DNA of 64,000 nt. Origin: Bacteroidota bacterium (GTDB lineage: Bacteria > Bacteroidota > Bacteroidia > Chitinophagales > Chitinophagaceae). Position numbers and translations under genes: made by a program. The notes under the pieces were generated by a model. The model was not told the origin of the DNA and ran no database searches. It worked only from the letters and a program-made list of their open reading frames with translations. Location of the stretch: assembly GCA_023386555.1 (NCBI GenBank), contig JAEWJK010000011.1, positions 1 to 64,000 of the forward strand. Direction: 5' to 3'. Below, in pieces: positions 25,034-34,507 of the stretch (the stretch's first letter is position 1; every line of letters starts with the position of its first letter).

Positions 25034-26134
25034 TTATTCCCATTTAAACACTTTTACTGCAACAGCGTAAACGATAATGCCCCAAATGATCAAAATACTC
25101 ATTTCTTTCCAGCAGGATAACAAACCTGTTCCTTCAAAAGCAACATTACGCATAGCATCGTTAAGAGCAGTTAATGGCAAATAATTTATGATGGCTTGCA
25201 AACCTACAGGCAAAGCTGTTTTTGGAAAGAAAGTTCCGGATAAAAAATACTGCGGAAACATGAACAGATTAGCATAAATCGGTATCACGTTTTGATTCTT
25301 TGAAATACCGCTGATCACAAATCCGAAGCCCATAAAAACAATAAGCCCCAGAAAACTCAGCAGCATCATTTCAAGAAATGTAATAAAGCCATTTGCGAGG
25401 GTAAAATTGTAAGCGAAGTATCCAAATGCAATTAGTGCAACAACAGTTGTTAACTGGAAAATGACCCTGGCAATACCTTCTCCTAATACGATATAAGATT
25501 TTTTTATAGGTGTTGAATAAAGCCTTTTTAATACCAATGTTTCTTTCAGTGAATAAAAGGAAAAGGCGATCCCAAATATTGCAGCTCCGATCAAAGAAAA
25601 GCCGATCATTCCAGGCAAAAGAAAATCGATCTGTGTATATGCTCTTCCTTTAACCATTTCATTGCTAATAGAAGCTGCTGAAGGTCTTGAAGGATACATT
25701 TCTGCATCAACTTCCTGGATCACATTTTCCAAAGCGGTAAGCAAAACCTGGTAATCTCTCATACTTGCAGATGAAGTAATGAGATGAACATCAAAGTGAG
25801 TTGTATCGTTTTTCTTTATAGGTGTAATGCGAATCTTCGCCGTGATCCGACCTTTTTTTAAAAGATCATTAATCTCTTCTGTTGATCCTTTTTTTACATC
25901 GAAAAGTTTGTTAGATGATATTTTTTTATAAAGGATATTAGTAGAATCGGTTTGTTCATCAAAAGCTACGTCCACATTAACACCGCTATTTCTTCCTAGT
26001 GAGCCAAAGATCACAATCAATACAATTGGAAAAAAAAGGCTGAAGAAAACACCTTGGGGACTACGGAATGCAGCTCTTAAACTTGCTTTCATTATAGCCA
26101 GCATAGCAGTAACCTGGCTGTATCTTTTACTCAT
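25034..26134 (-). CDS. ABC-2 type transporter permease
   Basis: 366 aa. One membrane span near the N-terminus, a large extracytoplasmic domain (about 50-180), then five membrane spans, the layout of ABC-2 permeases of the YhgE/DrrB type. It exports an unknown substrate with an ATPase that is not next to it: neighbours are a SRPBCC gene and, divergently, folK. So the ATPase must be encoded elsewhere. Confidence 0.8.
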   Translation of the reverse strand: MSKRYSQVTAMLAIMKASLRAAFRSPQGVFFSLFFPIVLIVIFGSLGRNSGVNVDVAFDEQTDSTNILYKKISSNKLFDVKKGSTEEINDLLKKGRITAKIRITPIKKNDTTHFDVHLITSSASMRDYQVLLTALENVIQEVDAEMYPSRPSAASISNEMVKGRAYTQIDFLLPGMIGFSLIGAAIFGIAFSFYSLKETLVLKRLYSTPIKKSYIVLGEGIARVIFQLTTVVALIAFGYFAYNFTLANGFITFLEMMLLSFLGLIVFMGFGFVISGISKNQNVIPIYANLFMFPQYFLSGTFFPKTALPVGLQAIINYLPLTALNDAMRNVAFEGTGLLSCWKEMSILIIWGIIVYAVAVKVFKWE

Positions 26135-26210
26135 AAGGCTTCTTAGACCGCAAATCTATTAAGTTCTAAGACAGGTTAAGAAATAAATTAGTGCTGAAAT
26201 GCCTGGTAAA

Positions 26211-26218
26211 TAACTTTG
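26211..26218 (+). promoter_or_regulatory. Bacteroidota -7 box of the folK operon
   Basis: TAACTTTG fits TAnnTTTG and lies 22 bases before the ATG at 26240. No clear -33 box was seen. Confidence 0.5.
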
Positions 26219-26239
26219 TTGGAACATACGAAGCTGTAA

Positions 26240-26728
26240 ATGAATACTGCATATCTATTGATTGGTGGAAATCTTGGAAACAGGTTAGCAAATCTTCAGA
26301 AAGCTATTGAAGCTATTGAAGAGAATTGTGGAGATGTCATTGCCATATCTTCTGTGTACGAAACTGCAGCCTGGGGTAATACTGATCAGCCTTCATTTTT
26401 GAACCAGGTGATTGTTTTACATACTGACATGCAGCCTTCAATGCTTATGAAAGAATTGCTTGGTATTGAAGAAAGATTAGGACGGCTGAGGCAGGAAAAA
26501 ATGGGACCACGAACGATTGATATAGATATTCTGTTGATTGATGATCAAATAATACATGAAGAAAATCTTACAATCCCTCATCCTTCGCTTCATTTACGAA
26601 AGTTTGCATTAATTCCTTTAGCCGAAGTAGCTGCTGCGAAAATTCATCCGACAATCAAAAAAACAATTGCAGAGTTATTAACTGATTGTCCAGATACATT
26701 GGCTGTAAATAAAATTTCCTGGCTATAG
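26240..26728 (+). CDS. folK: 2-amino-4-hydroxy-6-hydroxymethyldihydropteridine diphosphokinase
   Basis: 162 aa. It transfers pyrophosphate from ATP to 6-hydroxymethyl-dihydropterin in folate synthesis. Motifs visible: LIGGNLGNRLANL, SVYETAAWG, GPRTIDIDILL (metal and substrate binding) and PHPSLHLRKFALIPL. First gene of an operon with a deoxynucleoside kinase (gap 30) and an MFS carrier (gap 9). Confidence 0.95.
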   Translation: MNTAYLLIGGNLGNRLANLQKAIEAIEENCGDVIAISSVYETAAWGNTDQPSFLNQVIVLHTDMQPSMLMKELLGIEERLGRLRQEKMGPRTIDIDILLIDDQIIHEENLTIPHPSLHLRKFALIPLAEVAAAKIHPTIKKTIAELLTDCPDTLAVNKISWL

Positions 26729-26758
26729 GTGCACTACCGCTATTAATTTTGACGGGCA

Positions 26759-27391
26759 ATGCAGCATCATTTTATAACGATAGAAGGAAATATTGGAGCA
26801 GGGAAGACAACGTTAGCCCATTTATTATCAAAACATTTTAATGCAAGATTGATACTCGAAGAATTTGCAGATAACCCATTTCTTCCGAAGTTCTATGATA
26901 ATCCTGAGCAATATGCTTTTCCGCTTGAGTTGTTCTTTATGGCTGAAAGATATAAACAGCTAAAAGAAATGATCCATACTACTGATCTTTTTCAAAGTAT
27001 AACCATTTCTGATTATCTTTTTACAAAATGCCTGCTCTTTGCTAAAGTTACTTTACCTGATGAAGAATTTAGATTATACCAAAAGCTATTTGATATCATT
27101 CATCAACAATTAGTTTTTCCTGATATTCTAATATACTTACATGCACCTGTGCAAAAATTGCAATCAAATATAAAGAAGCGTAACAGGGAATATGAGCAAA
27201 AGATACCCGATGAATATCTCTTTAAAGTGCAGGAAACATATACCAGTTACATTAAGCAACATAATATTAAAACAATATTTGTTGATGCCAGTAATGCTGA
27301 TTTCCTTGGTAATGAAAAGCATTTACAGGTAATTGTAGACGCTTTAGAAAAAGATTATGATGGAGGACAACAATACGTTACGCTTCCTTAA
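26759..27391 (+). CDS. Deoxynucleoside kinase
   Basis: 210 aa. P-loop IEGNIGAGKTTLAHLL, followed by EEFADNPFLPKFY and a lid-type ending (KIPDEYLFKVQETY). The family phosphorylates deoxyadenosine or deoxyguanosine in salvage. The usual DRS base-binding motif appears here as ISDYLF, so specificity should be checked. The folK-kinase pairing is common in Bacteroidota. A separate thymidine kinase lies at 30106. Confidence 0.9.
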   Translation: MQHHFITIEGNIGAGKTTLAHLLSKHFNARLILEEFADNPFLPKFYDNPEQYAFPLELFFMAERYKQLKEMIHTTDLFQSITISDYLFTKCLLFAKVTLPDEEFRLYQKLFDIIHQQLVFPDILIYLHAPVQKLQSNIKKRNREYEQKIPDEYLFKVQETYTSYIKQHNIKTIFVDASNADFLGNEKHLQVIVDALEKDYDGGQQYVTLP

Positions 27392-27400
27392 TCCTGCTAA

Positions 27401-28648
27401 ATGAATAACGAGATAAGCCGTCATGATCCATTTGCTTCCGTTAGGATCATTGAGTTTCGTAACCTCTTGATGGGTCGTTTTCTGTTCATCATGGGATTAA
27501 GGATGATGGGAACTTTAGTTGGATGGTGGGTATATCAACTTACAAAAGATCCATTTGCAATAGGATTAATCGGCTTAAGTGAAGTAATTCCTGCATTATC
27601 ATTTGCATTGTATGCAGGGCATGTAATTGACTTAAGTGAAAAGAGGAAATTATTGCTTAAGGGAATGACTTTTTATTTGCTCTGTGCAATTGTATTGCTG
27701 GCACTATCTACAAACTATACATCCGGTTTTTTATCTAACACAGATCTTACCTATTGCATTTATTTTGTTATTTTCTGTACCGGGATTATAAGAGCTTTTA
27801 CCGGACCTGTTTTCCATACTTTGCTTGCTGCAATTGTTCCAAAGCCAATATTGAGTAATGCCACAACCTGGAACCAGGGTACATGGTTAACAGCATCAGT
27901 TTCAGGTCATGCATTAGGTGGTTTATTAATCGCCGGATTAGGTAATACCGGAACATTAATCACTATTATAGCACTTGTTGTTTTCTCGTTTTTTTACATG
28001 ACGTTATTAAAAAAGAAACCACCATTGAATGATGGAGGAGAAAAGAAAACCTGGAAAAGCATTACGGAAGGTTTACGGTTTGTAATAAGAACAAAAGAAG
28101 TATTAGGAGCTTTAACACTTGACCTGTTTGCTGTTCTTTTCGGTGGTGCTGTTGCATTATTGCCTGCCTTTGCTACAGACATTTTACATGTAGGCTCACA
28201 AGGGTTTGGGTTTTTAAATGCAGCAACAGACATGGGTGCAATCATTAGTGTTATTATGCTAACATTATTTCCATTAAGAAGAAAACAAGGAATGATATTG
28301 ATGTTGGCTATTGCAGGATTTGGAATGTGCATTATCATTTTCGCTCTTTCAAAATGGTTCTGGCTTTCGTTTGTTGCTTTGCTTTTAGGAGGAGTATTGG
28401 ACGGATTTAGTGTAGTGATAAGAGGCACCATTTTACAATTAAAAACTCCTGACAATATGCGTGGCCGTGTGATGAGTGTGAACTCAATGTTCATTAACAG
28501 TAGTAATGAACTTGGCCAGTTTGAAAGTGGTGTTGCAGCTAGAATGTTGGGATTAATTCCTTCAGTTGTATTCGGAGGTTGTATGACGATTCTTGTAGTT
28601 ATACTAACCTGGTTCAAAGCTCCTGGACTTAGAAAAATGGAGTATTAA
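27401..28648 (+). CDS. MFS transporter, EntS-like
   Basis: 415 aa with about 12 hydrophobic segments. The N-terminal part (RNLLMGRFLFIMGLRMMGTLVGWWVYQLTKDPFAIGL) and DLSEKRKLL loop between helices 2 and 3 fit the MFS_3/EntS group, many of which export siderophores or drugs. The residue GRVMSVNSMFINSSNELGQFESG in the C-terminal half supports this. Substrate unknown. Third gene of the folK operon. Confidence 0.85.
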   Translation: MNNEISRHDPFASVRIIEFRNLLMGRFLFIMGLRMMGTLVGWWVYQLTKDPFAIGLIGLSEVIPALSFALYAGHVIDLSEKRKLLLKGMTFYLLCAIVLLALSTNYTSGFLSNTDLTYCIYFVIFCTGIIRAFTGPVFHTLLAAIVPKPILSNATTWNQGTWLTASVSGHALGGLLIAGLGNTGTLITIIALVVFSFFYMTLLKKKPPLNDGGEKKTWKSITEGLRFVIRTKEVLGALTLDLFAVLFGGAVALLPAFATDILHVGSQGFGFLNAATDMGAIISVIMLTLFPLRRKQGMILMLAIAGFGMCIIIFALSKWFWLSFVALLLGGVLDGFSVVIRGTILQLKTPDNMRGRVMSVNSMFINSSNELGQFESGVAARMLGLIPSVVFGGCMTILVVILTWFKAPGLRKMEY

Positions 28649-28951
28649 TTAAACGCTGCTATTTGTTATAATTGGTTTGAAGTGTTTATTTGGCACAAGA
28701 AATATTTAAGCATGGCTATTATTACTTTGCTCACAAAATCTAACATGACTCTTATTTGTGAATGCAAACTTCCATCTAAAGAATTCTCTTAACAAAAGAT
28801 TTTATTTCTAATCAACTTATTGATAAACAATAACAGTATTGTATTAGCTCAAATAATTATTAATAAGCGGCAGCAATACCAATCATAAAAATAAAATATA
28901 TATTAAGCTGAAAGCCTATTATAATTTTCGTTTAATTATTTTAATATCCTT

Positions 28952-28966
28952 CGGCATAGTACTTGC
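28952..28966 (+). promoter_or_regulatory. Candidate sigma-54 promoter for the PL14-like gene
   Basis: CGGCATAGTACTTGC keeps GG and GC 10 bases apart and the TTGC box; the -24 box differs from TGGCAC at two positions. Start would fall near 28978, leaving a leader of about 90 bases. Confidence 0.4.
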
Positions 28967-28971
28967 CTACT

Positions 28972-28986
28972 GTAGAAATATTCTAC
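28972..28986. promoter_or_regulatory. Palindrome at the presumed start site
   Basis: GTAGAAATATTCTAC has 6-base perfect arms around 3 bases. A half-site TTTGTAGAAA follows at about 29001. It could be an operator. Confidence 0.35.
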
Positions 28987-29070
28987 AAACTGTGGAATGA
29001 TTTGTAGAAAAAAATAAATAGCTTGCTGAGCAATAACCCCTGATTCATTATCCTAGTTAAAAATATACCT

Positions 29071-30033
29071 ATGCTGAAAAACATGCCAAAGAAGATGGCT
29101 ATTGCCTCTTTTATTTTCTTATCAACAGGTTTATTCGTTAGTTGTACAAAAGATTCAGTTGTTAATGATGTTATGGTAGCATCTTCACAGGAAACAAATA
29201 CGACTACAACTACTTCCCCTAATAGCAATTCATCAACACCTCCACCACCATCTAATGGAAATTCTGGTGGTAGTAGTTCTTCTTCAAGTGGAGGTAGTTC
29301 AAGTGGAACTTCTTCTTATAGTCCAAGTGCTACATGGAATAGCAGACCAGATGGTCCTTATACATTAGCACAGGCAACTTTAGATTTTAAAAATGTTGTT
29401 ACTGGTTGGAATCAAAACCGAATGCAGATCATTGGTGGTAAATTAAGAACAACACTTCTTGCAAATGTGGTAGGCCCTGAAGGAGGTTTAGTTAGCTGGA
29501 TTGATATTGCTGATGGACCTGAATACCAGTTACAATTTGATATGATGTTTGATAACAACTTCGATTTTAGTGCTGGTGGTAAAGTAGGCTTCGGATTTTT
29601 ATTAGGTGCTGGTTATACTGGTGGCCAACCTGCAAGTGATGGTAACGGTGGAAGTGCAAGGATCATGTGGTATAAAAGCGGTGGACGTTCTTATCTGAAA
29701 CCTTATATCTATTACAAAGATCAACCAGGACAATATGGTGATGATTTTGGCAAATCGTATCCTGCAAGTGGAAACATTGCAAAAGGTCAATGGCACACTG
29801 TGAAAATTTATGTAAAGAGTAATACCGGTAGCAATAATGATGGAAGATTACAAGTGAGCATCGGTGGAGTAACTTTACTTGATAAAGCAATGCGTTGGAC
29901 AACAAACGATGCAAAGCGTCTCATCAACAGAATCTGTTTTGAAACTTTCCGTGGTGGTGCAGATGCAAGCTGGACTTCACCAACAGACGGACAGATATAT
30001 TTTGATAATGTTAGCTGGACAGCTTTACCCTAA
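29071..30033 (+). CDS. Lipoprotein with PL14-like polysaccharide lyase domain
   Basis: 320 aa. A signal sequence ends in a lipobox (TGLFVSCTK), so the protein is probably a surface or periplasmic lipoprotein. Residues 45-85 form a Thr/Pro/Ser/Gly linker. The domain from about 90 to the end resembles polysaccharide lyase family 14 (ARIMWYKSGGRSYLKPYIYY, WHTVKIYVKSNT and CFETFRGGADASWTSP then IYFDNVSW), which cleaves alginate-type uronates. Substrate is inferred from family only. No SusCD neighbours; not a full polysaccharide locus. Confidence 0.75.
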   Translation: MLKNMPKKMAIASFIFLSTGLFVSCTKDSVVNDVMVASSQETNTTTTTSPNSNSSTPPPPSNGNSGGSSSSSSGGSSSGTSSYSPSATWNSRPDGPYTLAQATLDFKNVVTGWNQNRMQIIGGKLRTTLLANVVGPEGGLVSWIDIADGPEYQLQFDMMFDNNFDFSAGGKVGFGFLLGAGYTGGQPASDGNGGSARIMWYKSGGRSYLKPYIYYKDQPGQYGDDFGKSYPASGNIAKGQWHTVKIYVKSNTGSNNDGRLQVSIGGVTLLDKAMRWTTNDAKRLINRICFETFRGGADASWTSPTDGQIYFDNVSWTALP

Positions 30034-30051
30034 TATGATTTAATCTTTGAA

Positions 30052-30080
30052 GGCCTCAACAATTAGTTGAGGCTTTTTTG
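30052..30080 (+). terminator. Terminator after the PL14-like gene
   Basis: GCCTCAAC and GTTGAGGC pair around a short loop and precede TTTTTTG. Confidence 0.85.
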
Positions 30081-30105
30081 TACCAACCGATTTAATAAAA
30101 TTTGA

Positions 30106-30678
30106 CTAAACAGGTTTCTCCTGTGCACAAATCCTGCAACGTGGTTCGTAAATATCTTTTTCACCTAAAAGCACCTGCCCCTGCTGTGTTGTTTTACGAT
30201 AAGATACATTGGCTATGTTGCCACACTTCATACAGATGGCATGCAGCTTGGTGATATAATCTGCAATAGCAAGTAATCCCGGCATTTGTCCAAAAGGCTT
30301 TCCGAGATAATCCATATCCAGCCCTGCAACAATTACACGTACACCTTTGAGAGCAAGTGTTTCACAAACATGGCATATCTGGTCATCAAAAAACTGGGCT
30401 TCATCAATACCAACCACATCTACATCGTCTGCCATTAATAAAATGGTTTGCGAATTATCTATTGGTGTAGATAAGATAGCATTGCTATCGTGGCTTACCA
30501 CATTCACCTCATCATACCGAACATCGATTGCAGGCTTGAATATTTCCACTTTAAGATTGGCATATTTCACTCTCTTCAAACGACGAATGAGTTCTTCTGT
30601 TTTTCCGCTGAACATGCTTCCGCAGATCACTTCGATCCAACCTCTTCTCTCTCCGCTGATATTTGGTTCAATAAACAT
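30106..30678 (-). CDS. tdk: Thymidine kinase
   Basis: 190 aa. P-loop GSMFSGKTEELIRRLKR, Walker-B-type VVGIDEAQFF with the catalytic Glu, and zinc ligands C-x-x-C (CMKCGN) and CRIC near the C-terminus. It phosphorylates thymidine in salvage and is usually feedback-inhibited by dTTP. Convergent with the PL14-like gene, divergent from the 30753 gene. Confidence 0.95.
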   Translation of the reverse strand: MFIEPNISGERRGWIEVICGSMFSGKTEELIRRLKRVKYANLKVEIFKPAIDVRYDEVNVVSHDSNAILSTPIDNSQTILLMADDVDVVGIDEAQFFDDQICHVCETLALKGVRVIVAGLDMDYLGKPFGQMPGLLAIADYITKLHAICMKCGNIANVSYRKTTQQGQVLLGEKDIYEPRCRICAQEKPV

Positions 30679-30752
30679 TCTTTGGGTATGTTATAGTTGA
30701 TGAAACTGTACGTAACTTTAAACACTTACTAACCATCAAAAATATTACATCC

Positions 30753-31517
30753 ATGGAAAGAGTGGGTGCACTCATACATAAATTAAAAGAGCAATATGAC
30801 CAGAATGTTGATAAAAAAAATATTCTGATCACTGTTCAATTGCTCTTATCTGAGTTAGAACATGAAAAAACAGAGAACACAAGCCGTGAAAAAGTATCTG
30901 TGATACTACCAAAAGTTCACAGGATACAACAAGATGTGTTTACAGAAGTACTAAAACCTGTCGAAGATCCTAAACCAGTTCCTACTCCTGAGCATGTAAT
31001 GCAGCAATCTCCAGAAACCATTAAAGACAAACCATCTCTACCAGAAACAATTAAATCCTACATTCTAAAACCACCTACACAACAGCAACAGGTTACTCAG
31101 GAAGCTAAACCGAAGAAAGAAGAGCAGGCTCAATTAAACTTTGATCCTGTGATCGAGGTGCCTACACTTGTACACCAGAAAGAAGTGTATGAGTTAAATG
31201 ATGTACATATTGATGGTGATAGTTTGAATGAAAAATTGAAGGAAGACAGGAAGGAATTAGCCTCTTCTATTAAAAGTGACCCGGTTTTAGATCTACGAAA
31301 AGCCATCGGTATTAATGACAGGTATCGTTTTATTAACGAGTTATTTCGTGGTGATGAAGACATGTACGAGAGAAGTATAAAAACCATCAACGGATTTTCA
31401 AGTATTAGCGAAGCAGAAACATGGATACAAAGAGAACTGAAAGTGAAGATCGGTTGGAATGAAACAAATTCTACCGTTACAGATTTTGATCATGTAGTGA
31501 AGAGACGTTTCTCCTGA
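30753..31517 (+). CDS. Conserved Bacteroidota protein of unknown function, 254 aa
   Basis: An N-terminal helical part (1-70) is followed by a Pro/Glu/Lys-rich linker (70-140). A C-terminal conserved block (about 178-245) contains DPVLDLRKAIGINDRYRFINELFRG and ERSIKTINGFSSISEAETWIQRELKVKIGW, in pieces. This C-terminal block is widely conserved in Bacteroidota, but its function is unknown to me. There is no membrane segment. Its tail overlaps waaA by 28 bases on the other strand. Confidence 0.75.
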   Translation: MERVGALIHKLKEQYDQNVDKKNILITVQLLLSELEHEKTENTSREKVSVILPKVHRIQQDVFTEVLKPVEDPKPVPTPEHVMQQSPETIKDKPSLPETIKSYILKPPTQQQQVTQEAKPKKEEQAQLNFDPVIEVPTLVHQKEVYELNDVHIDGDSLNEKLKEDRKELASSIKSDPVLDLRKAIGINDRYRFINELFRGDEDMYERSIKTINGFSSISEAETWIQRELKVKIGWNETNSTVTDFDHVVKRRFS

Positions 31518-32755
31518 ACATATTGTAATATCTTTTCAGTTGCTCCTGCATTGGAAGCAACGTATTCTTTTGCAGCATAACAAGCCTGTTTGTAAAGCAT
31601 TTCATCATCAAATAAGATGTCAATTTGATTTTCTAATTCCAATGCTGTTGAAACGGGAAAACCGCCTCCAGTTTCAATCAATTGAATTGCTTCAATATAC
31701 TTTTCATATTCAGGACCAAACAAAACCGGTTTACCATACACTGCAGCTTCCAGCACATTGTGAACACCATCTGCACCAAAGCCTCCACCAACATATGTAA
31801 TAGAAGCATAATGATAAAGTTTAGAAAGCAACCCAATGTTATCTATAATCAATGTATTGAATGTTGGATGTTGATTGTTGGATGTTGATTGAAGTTTTTG
31901 TAGCTCAGATAAGGTGATGGAATTCTTGTAAAGATTCAGGCATTCATTAATTCTTGCTTTGCTGATGTTATGTGGAGCAACGATAAAACGTATATGCTGA
32001 TTGGTATTTGCATAATGATCCAATTCTTTATCATCTTCCGTCCATGTACTTCCGGCAACAATTACCGGATGAGAACTACAGAACTTGCTGATGATATCTA
32101 TCGGTTGAAATTGTTTAGCTATCGATAACACACGGTCGAATCTAGTATCTCCTGTAACAGCAACATTGTTGATGTTAATAGATCTTAACAGCTCAACAGA
32201 GTTTGTATCCTGCACAAATAAATAAGTAAATGAAGACAACATCTGCCTGTGGAAGTTTCCATACCATTGAAAAAATGGCTGGCTCTTCCGAAATACTCCT
32301 GACGCAAGAATAAAAGCGATATTTCGCTTTTTTGCTTCCGATAAATAATAATACCAGAAATCGTATTTGATAAAAATGATCAGCGTAGGTTTGACAATAT
32401 CCAGGAAACGTCTTGCATTTGATGCCGAATCTAAAGGCAGGTAAAAAATATAGTCGGCACCTGAATAATCTTTCTGCACTTCATAACCGGAAGGAGAAAA
32501 AAAAGTCAGTAAAATTTTTGTACCGGGAAATGCTGAAGGAATTTTTTCAATCAATGGTCTTCCCTGCTCAAATTCACCCAATGAAGAGCAATGAATCCAT
32601 ATGATTGGTTTATCATTATTAATAGATGAATCCAATCGATCAAAAATTCTATACCGACCTTTCAACCATTTCTTAGCCTTATCATTTTTAAACGATAAAG
32701 CCTTTGCTGCCAGAGGATACAGAAAAAGAAAAAGGTTATAAAAAGCTCTCATCAT
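31490..32755 (-). CDS. waaA: 3-deoxy-D-manno-octulosonic acid (Kdo) transferase
   Basis: 421 aa. An N-terminal membrane-anchoring helix precedes two Rossmann domains (GT-B). It adds Kdo to lipid A in the inner membrane. Family segments include IWIHCSSLGEFEQGRPLIE, FTYLFVQDTNSVELL, VIVAGSTWTEDDKEL, ITYVGGGFGADGVHNVLEAAVYG. An insert of heptanucleotide repeats (31857-31891) lies in the coding region and adds residues around 290-305. Activity is likely unaffected. Single gene. Confidence 0.9.
   Translation of the reverse strand: MMRAFYNLFLFLYPLAAKALSFKNDKAKKWLKGRYRIFDRLDSSINNDKPIIWIHCSSLGEFEQGRPLIEKIPSAFPGTKILLTFFSPSGYEVQKDYSGADYIFYLPLDSASNARRFLDIVKPTLIIFIKYDFWYYYLSEAKKRNIAFILASGVFRKSQPFFQWYGNFHRQMLSSFTYLFVQDTNSVELLRSININNVAVTGDTRFDRVLSIAKQFQPIDIISKFCSSHPVIVAGSTWTEDDKELDHYANTNQHIRFIVAPHNISKARINECLNLYKNSITLSELQKLQSTSNNQHPTFNTLIIDNIGLLSKLYHYASITYVGGGFGADGVHNVLEAAVYGKPVLFGPEYEKYIEAIQLIETGGGFPVSTALELENQIDILFDDEMLYKQACYAAKEYVASNAGATEKILQYVQEKRLFTT
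31857..31891. repeat. Heptanucleotide repeat tract inside waaA
   Basis: Five 7-base units alternating TTGGATG and TTGATTG (first unit TTGAATG). It is in frame in waaA. It belongs to the same class as the tracts at 47480 and 48034. Confidence 0.75.
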
Positions 32756-32818
32756 CTTTACAAAGAAAAAGAATTAAGATGAGCCTTTTATAACCTTTGG
32801 CTAAATACAATTGAGTTA

Positions 32819-34441
32819 TTAACGTGTAGCAAACATTTTTGCCATTACTTTTTTGTCATGACCATAAATATCTTCCCTGAAATTTACTCTTCCTTTTTCA
32901 TCAACCCATGAAGTATAATATGTGATAATAACAGGAATCGGATCTTTTACTTTCACATGCTTTTCTGTTCCTGCGTTCATGGCTTCATTGATACGTTGGG
33001 GAGTCCATTCAGGTTGTTTTTTCAGAATATAATTTGCCAATCCTTCAGGATCTGAAACCCTGATGCAACCATGACTGAAAGCCCTTTTATCTCTGCTGAA
33101 TAAACTCTTTGAAGGCGTATCATGCAAATAAATATTGAAGCTGTTTGGGAAAAGGAATTTTACTTTTCCAAGTGCATTTCCAGGTCCTGGCCTTTGACGA
33201 ACACCTCCATCAGAAGTTCTTTCCATATTCTGGCTTTCGAGATAACCAGGATTTCTTGCCAATGCAGGTTCAATTTCATTCTTCTGAATACTAGTCGGCA
33301 CATTCCAATAAGGACTAAACACCACTGTACTCAGATCTCCGTTAAACATCATTGTATTATTACCTACTTTACCTACTACAACAGGCATTTTGATCACTTC
33401 ACTCTTTCCCTCATATATATGTAAGATGAACTCAGGAATATTTACCACCATCATATTTCCCTCATGATGAATTGGTGTCCATCTCATTCTTTCCATATTC
33501 AATAATATCTGCTCTAACCGAATTACAGCAGGAACATTCATTTCTTTGATAACATTAGCACCAATCACTCCATCAGGTTTATACCCATGACGCTCCTGGA
33601 AATTTTTCACAGCAAGTTCAAGAGTGTCGTTAAATACCTGTGATGTATCATTACCCTGCAAATCTCCTGATATTGCTAATCGCTTTTTTATCAAAGCAAT
33701 TGCTGGGGCACTTGTACCTTTTTTATAAGATGTTTTGCCTGCAGGAATCGTTGGCCAGCCACCAGCATTTACAATATTGTAATAAGTCTTCAATTGATCT
33801 TTCAAAGCACCGTACACATCATTTACATCTTCAAAGTATCTGTCATCTTTATGTTTCTTCGTGATAAGAGAATCGGCAAGATAAAGTGGGTCTTCTCTTT
33901 TACGAGGAATGAATCGCTCCATCTCTTTTCGTTTCACATAACCTTTCTCATAATTGCCCAACATATACTTAATAAAATGTTCGGTGAGTTGCAGCTCTGT
34001 ATTCAGCATAGATTTATCAGAAGCACTCACGGAGAGAGATTCCTGCATTATCAAACCATCCATCTTTTTTTGAAGGGCTTTATCCTTTAGAGTGGTATCG
34101 TTTCCATAAATGGTAACATAATCATGCAGGTTCCAGAAACCTCTTGCCTGTTCGGTTAATCCATTCGATGAAAACCATGCAAACTGGTAGTTTCTCGTAT
34201 TGTAAAAACTGCGAAGTCTTCTTGCAATAGTATCAGCCAATTGTTTTTGAGTGATGTATGATTCCATGGCAGTGCTATCTAGAAACAGATCACTGTATGA
34301 ATTTTCCTTTGTAATGCTGTAATCTCTTTTGGAAACCTTTTTCTTTCCTTCAGAACCACCTTCTCCATCTGAATCACTATCACTCTGGCAGGCAGCAAAC
34401 ATGCTGCAACACAATGCTGTGTACAAAAACAACTTTTTCAT
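32819..34441 (-). CDS. L,D-transpeptidase (YcbB-like), lipoprotein
   Basis: 540 aa. The lipobox (MFAACQS) suggests a lipoprotein anchored in the periplasm. A long N-terminal scaffold (50-240) is followed by a peptidoglycan-binding repeat (about 245-305, AIALIKKRLAISGDLQG and FQERHGYKPDGVIG) and the YkuD catalytic domain with AFSHGCIRV (His and Cys). It cross-links peptidoglycan stems or links lipoprotein. The scaffold-catalytic order matches YcbB. Confidence 0.9.
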   Translation of the reverse strand: MKKLFLYTALCCSMFAACQSDSDSDGEGGSEGKKKVSKRDYSITKENSYSDLFLDSTAMESYITQKQLADTIARRLRSFYNTRNYQFAWFSSNGLTEQARGFWNLHDYVTIYGNDTTLKDKALQKKMDGLIMQESLSVSASDKSMLNTELQLTEHFIKYMLGNYEKGYVKRKEMERFIPRKREDPLYLADSLITKKHKDDRYFEDVNDVYGALKDQLKTYYNIVNAGGWPTIPAGKTSYKKGTSAPAIALIKKRLAISGDLQGNDTSQVFNDTLELAVKNFQERHGYKPDGVIGANVIKEMNVPAVIRLEQILLNMERMRWTPIHHEGNMMVVNIPEFILHIYEGKSEVIKMPVVVGKVGNNTMMFNGDLSTVVFSPYWNVPTSIQKNEIEPALARNPGYLESQNMERTSDGGVRQRPGPGNALGKVKFLFPNSFNIYLHDTPSKSLFSRDKRAFSHGCIRVSDPEGLANYILKKQPEWTPQRINEAMNAGTEKHVKVKDPIPVIITYYTSWVDEKGRVNFREDIYGHDKKVMAKMFATR

Positions 34442-34507
34442 ATTTTGTAATTTTGCAAAACCTATGCCTGCTAATAATGGGGAAAAGGATAGGCAGATTA
34501 AAAGTTA

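Larger units (their letters stand above)
28649..29070. other. Long AT-rich gap upstream of the PL14-like gene
   Basis: About 420 bases without a gene. It contains a sigma-54-like promoter (28952-28966) and a palindrome at its presumed start (28972-28986). The rest is AT-rich and featureless to the eye. Confidence 0.55.

Noticed and set aside
27994..28617. Long antisense frame of 207 codons in the MFS gene
   Set aside because: Shadow frame: Pro/Thr/Asn-rich product and no start signal, while the plus-strand MFS gene is clear.
28696..28716. TTGGCACAAGAAATATTTAAG as sigma-54 promoter
   Set aside because: The -12 GC is missing and a better candidate lies at 28952.
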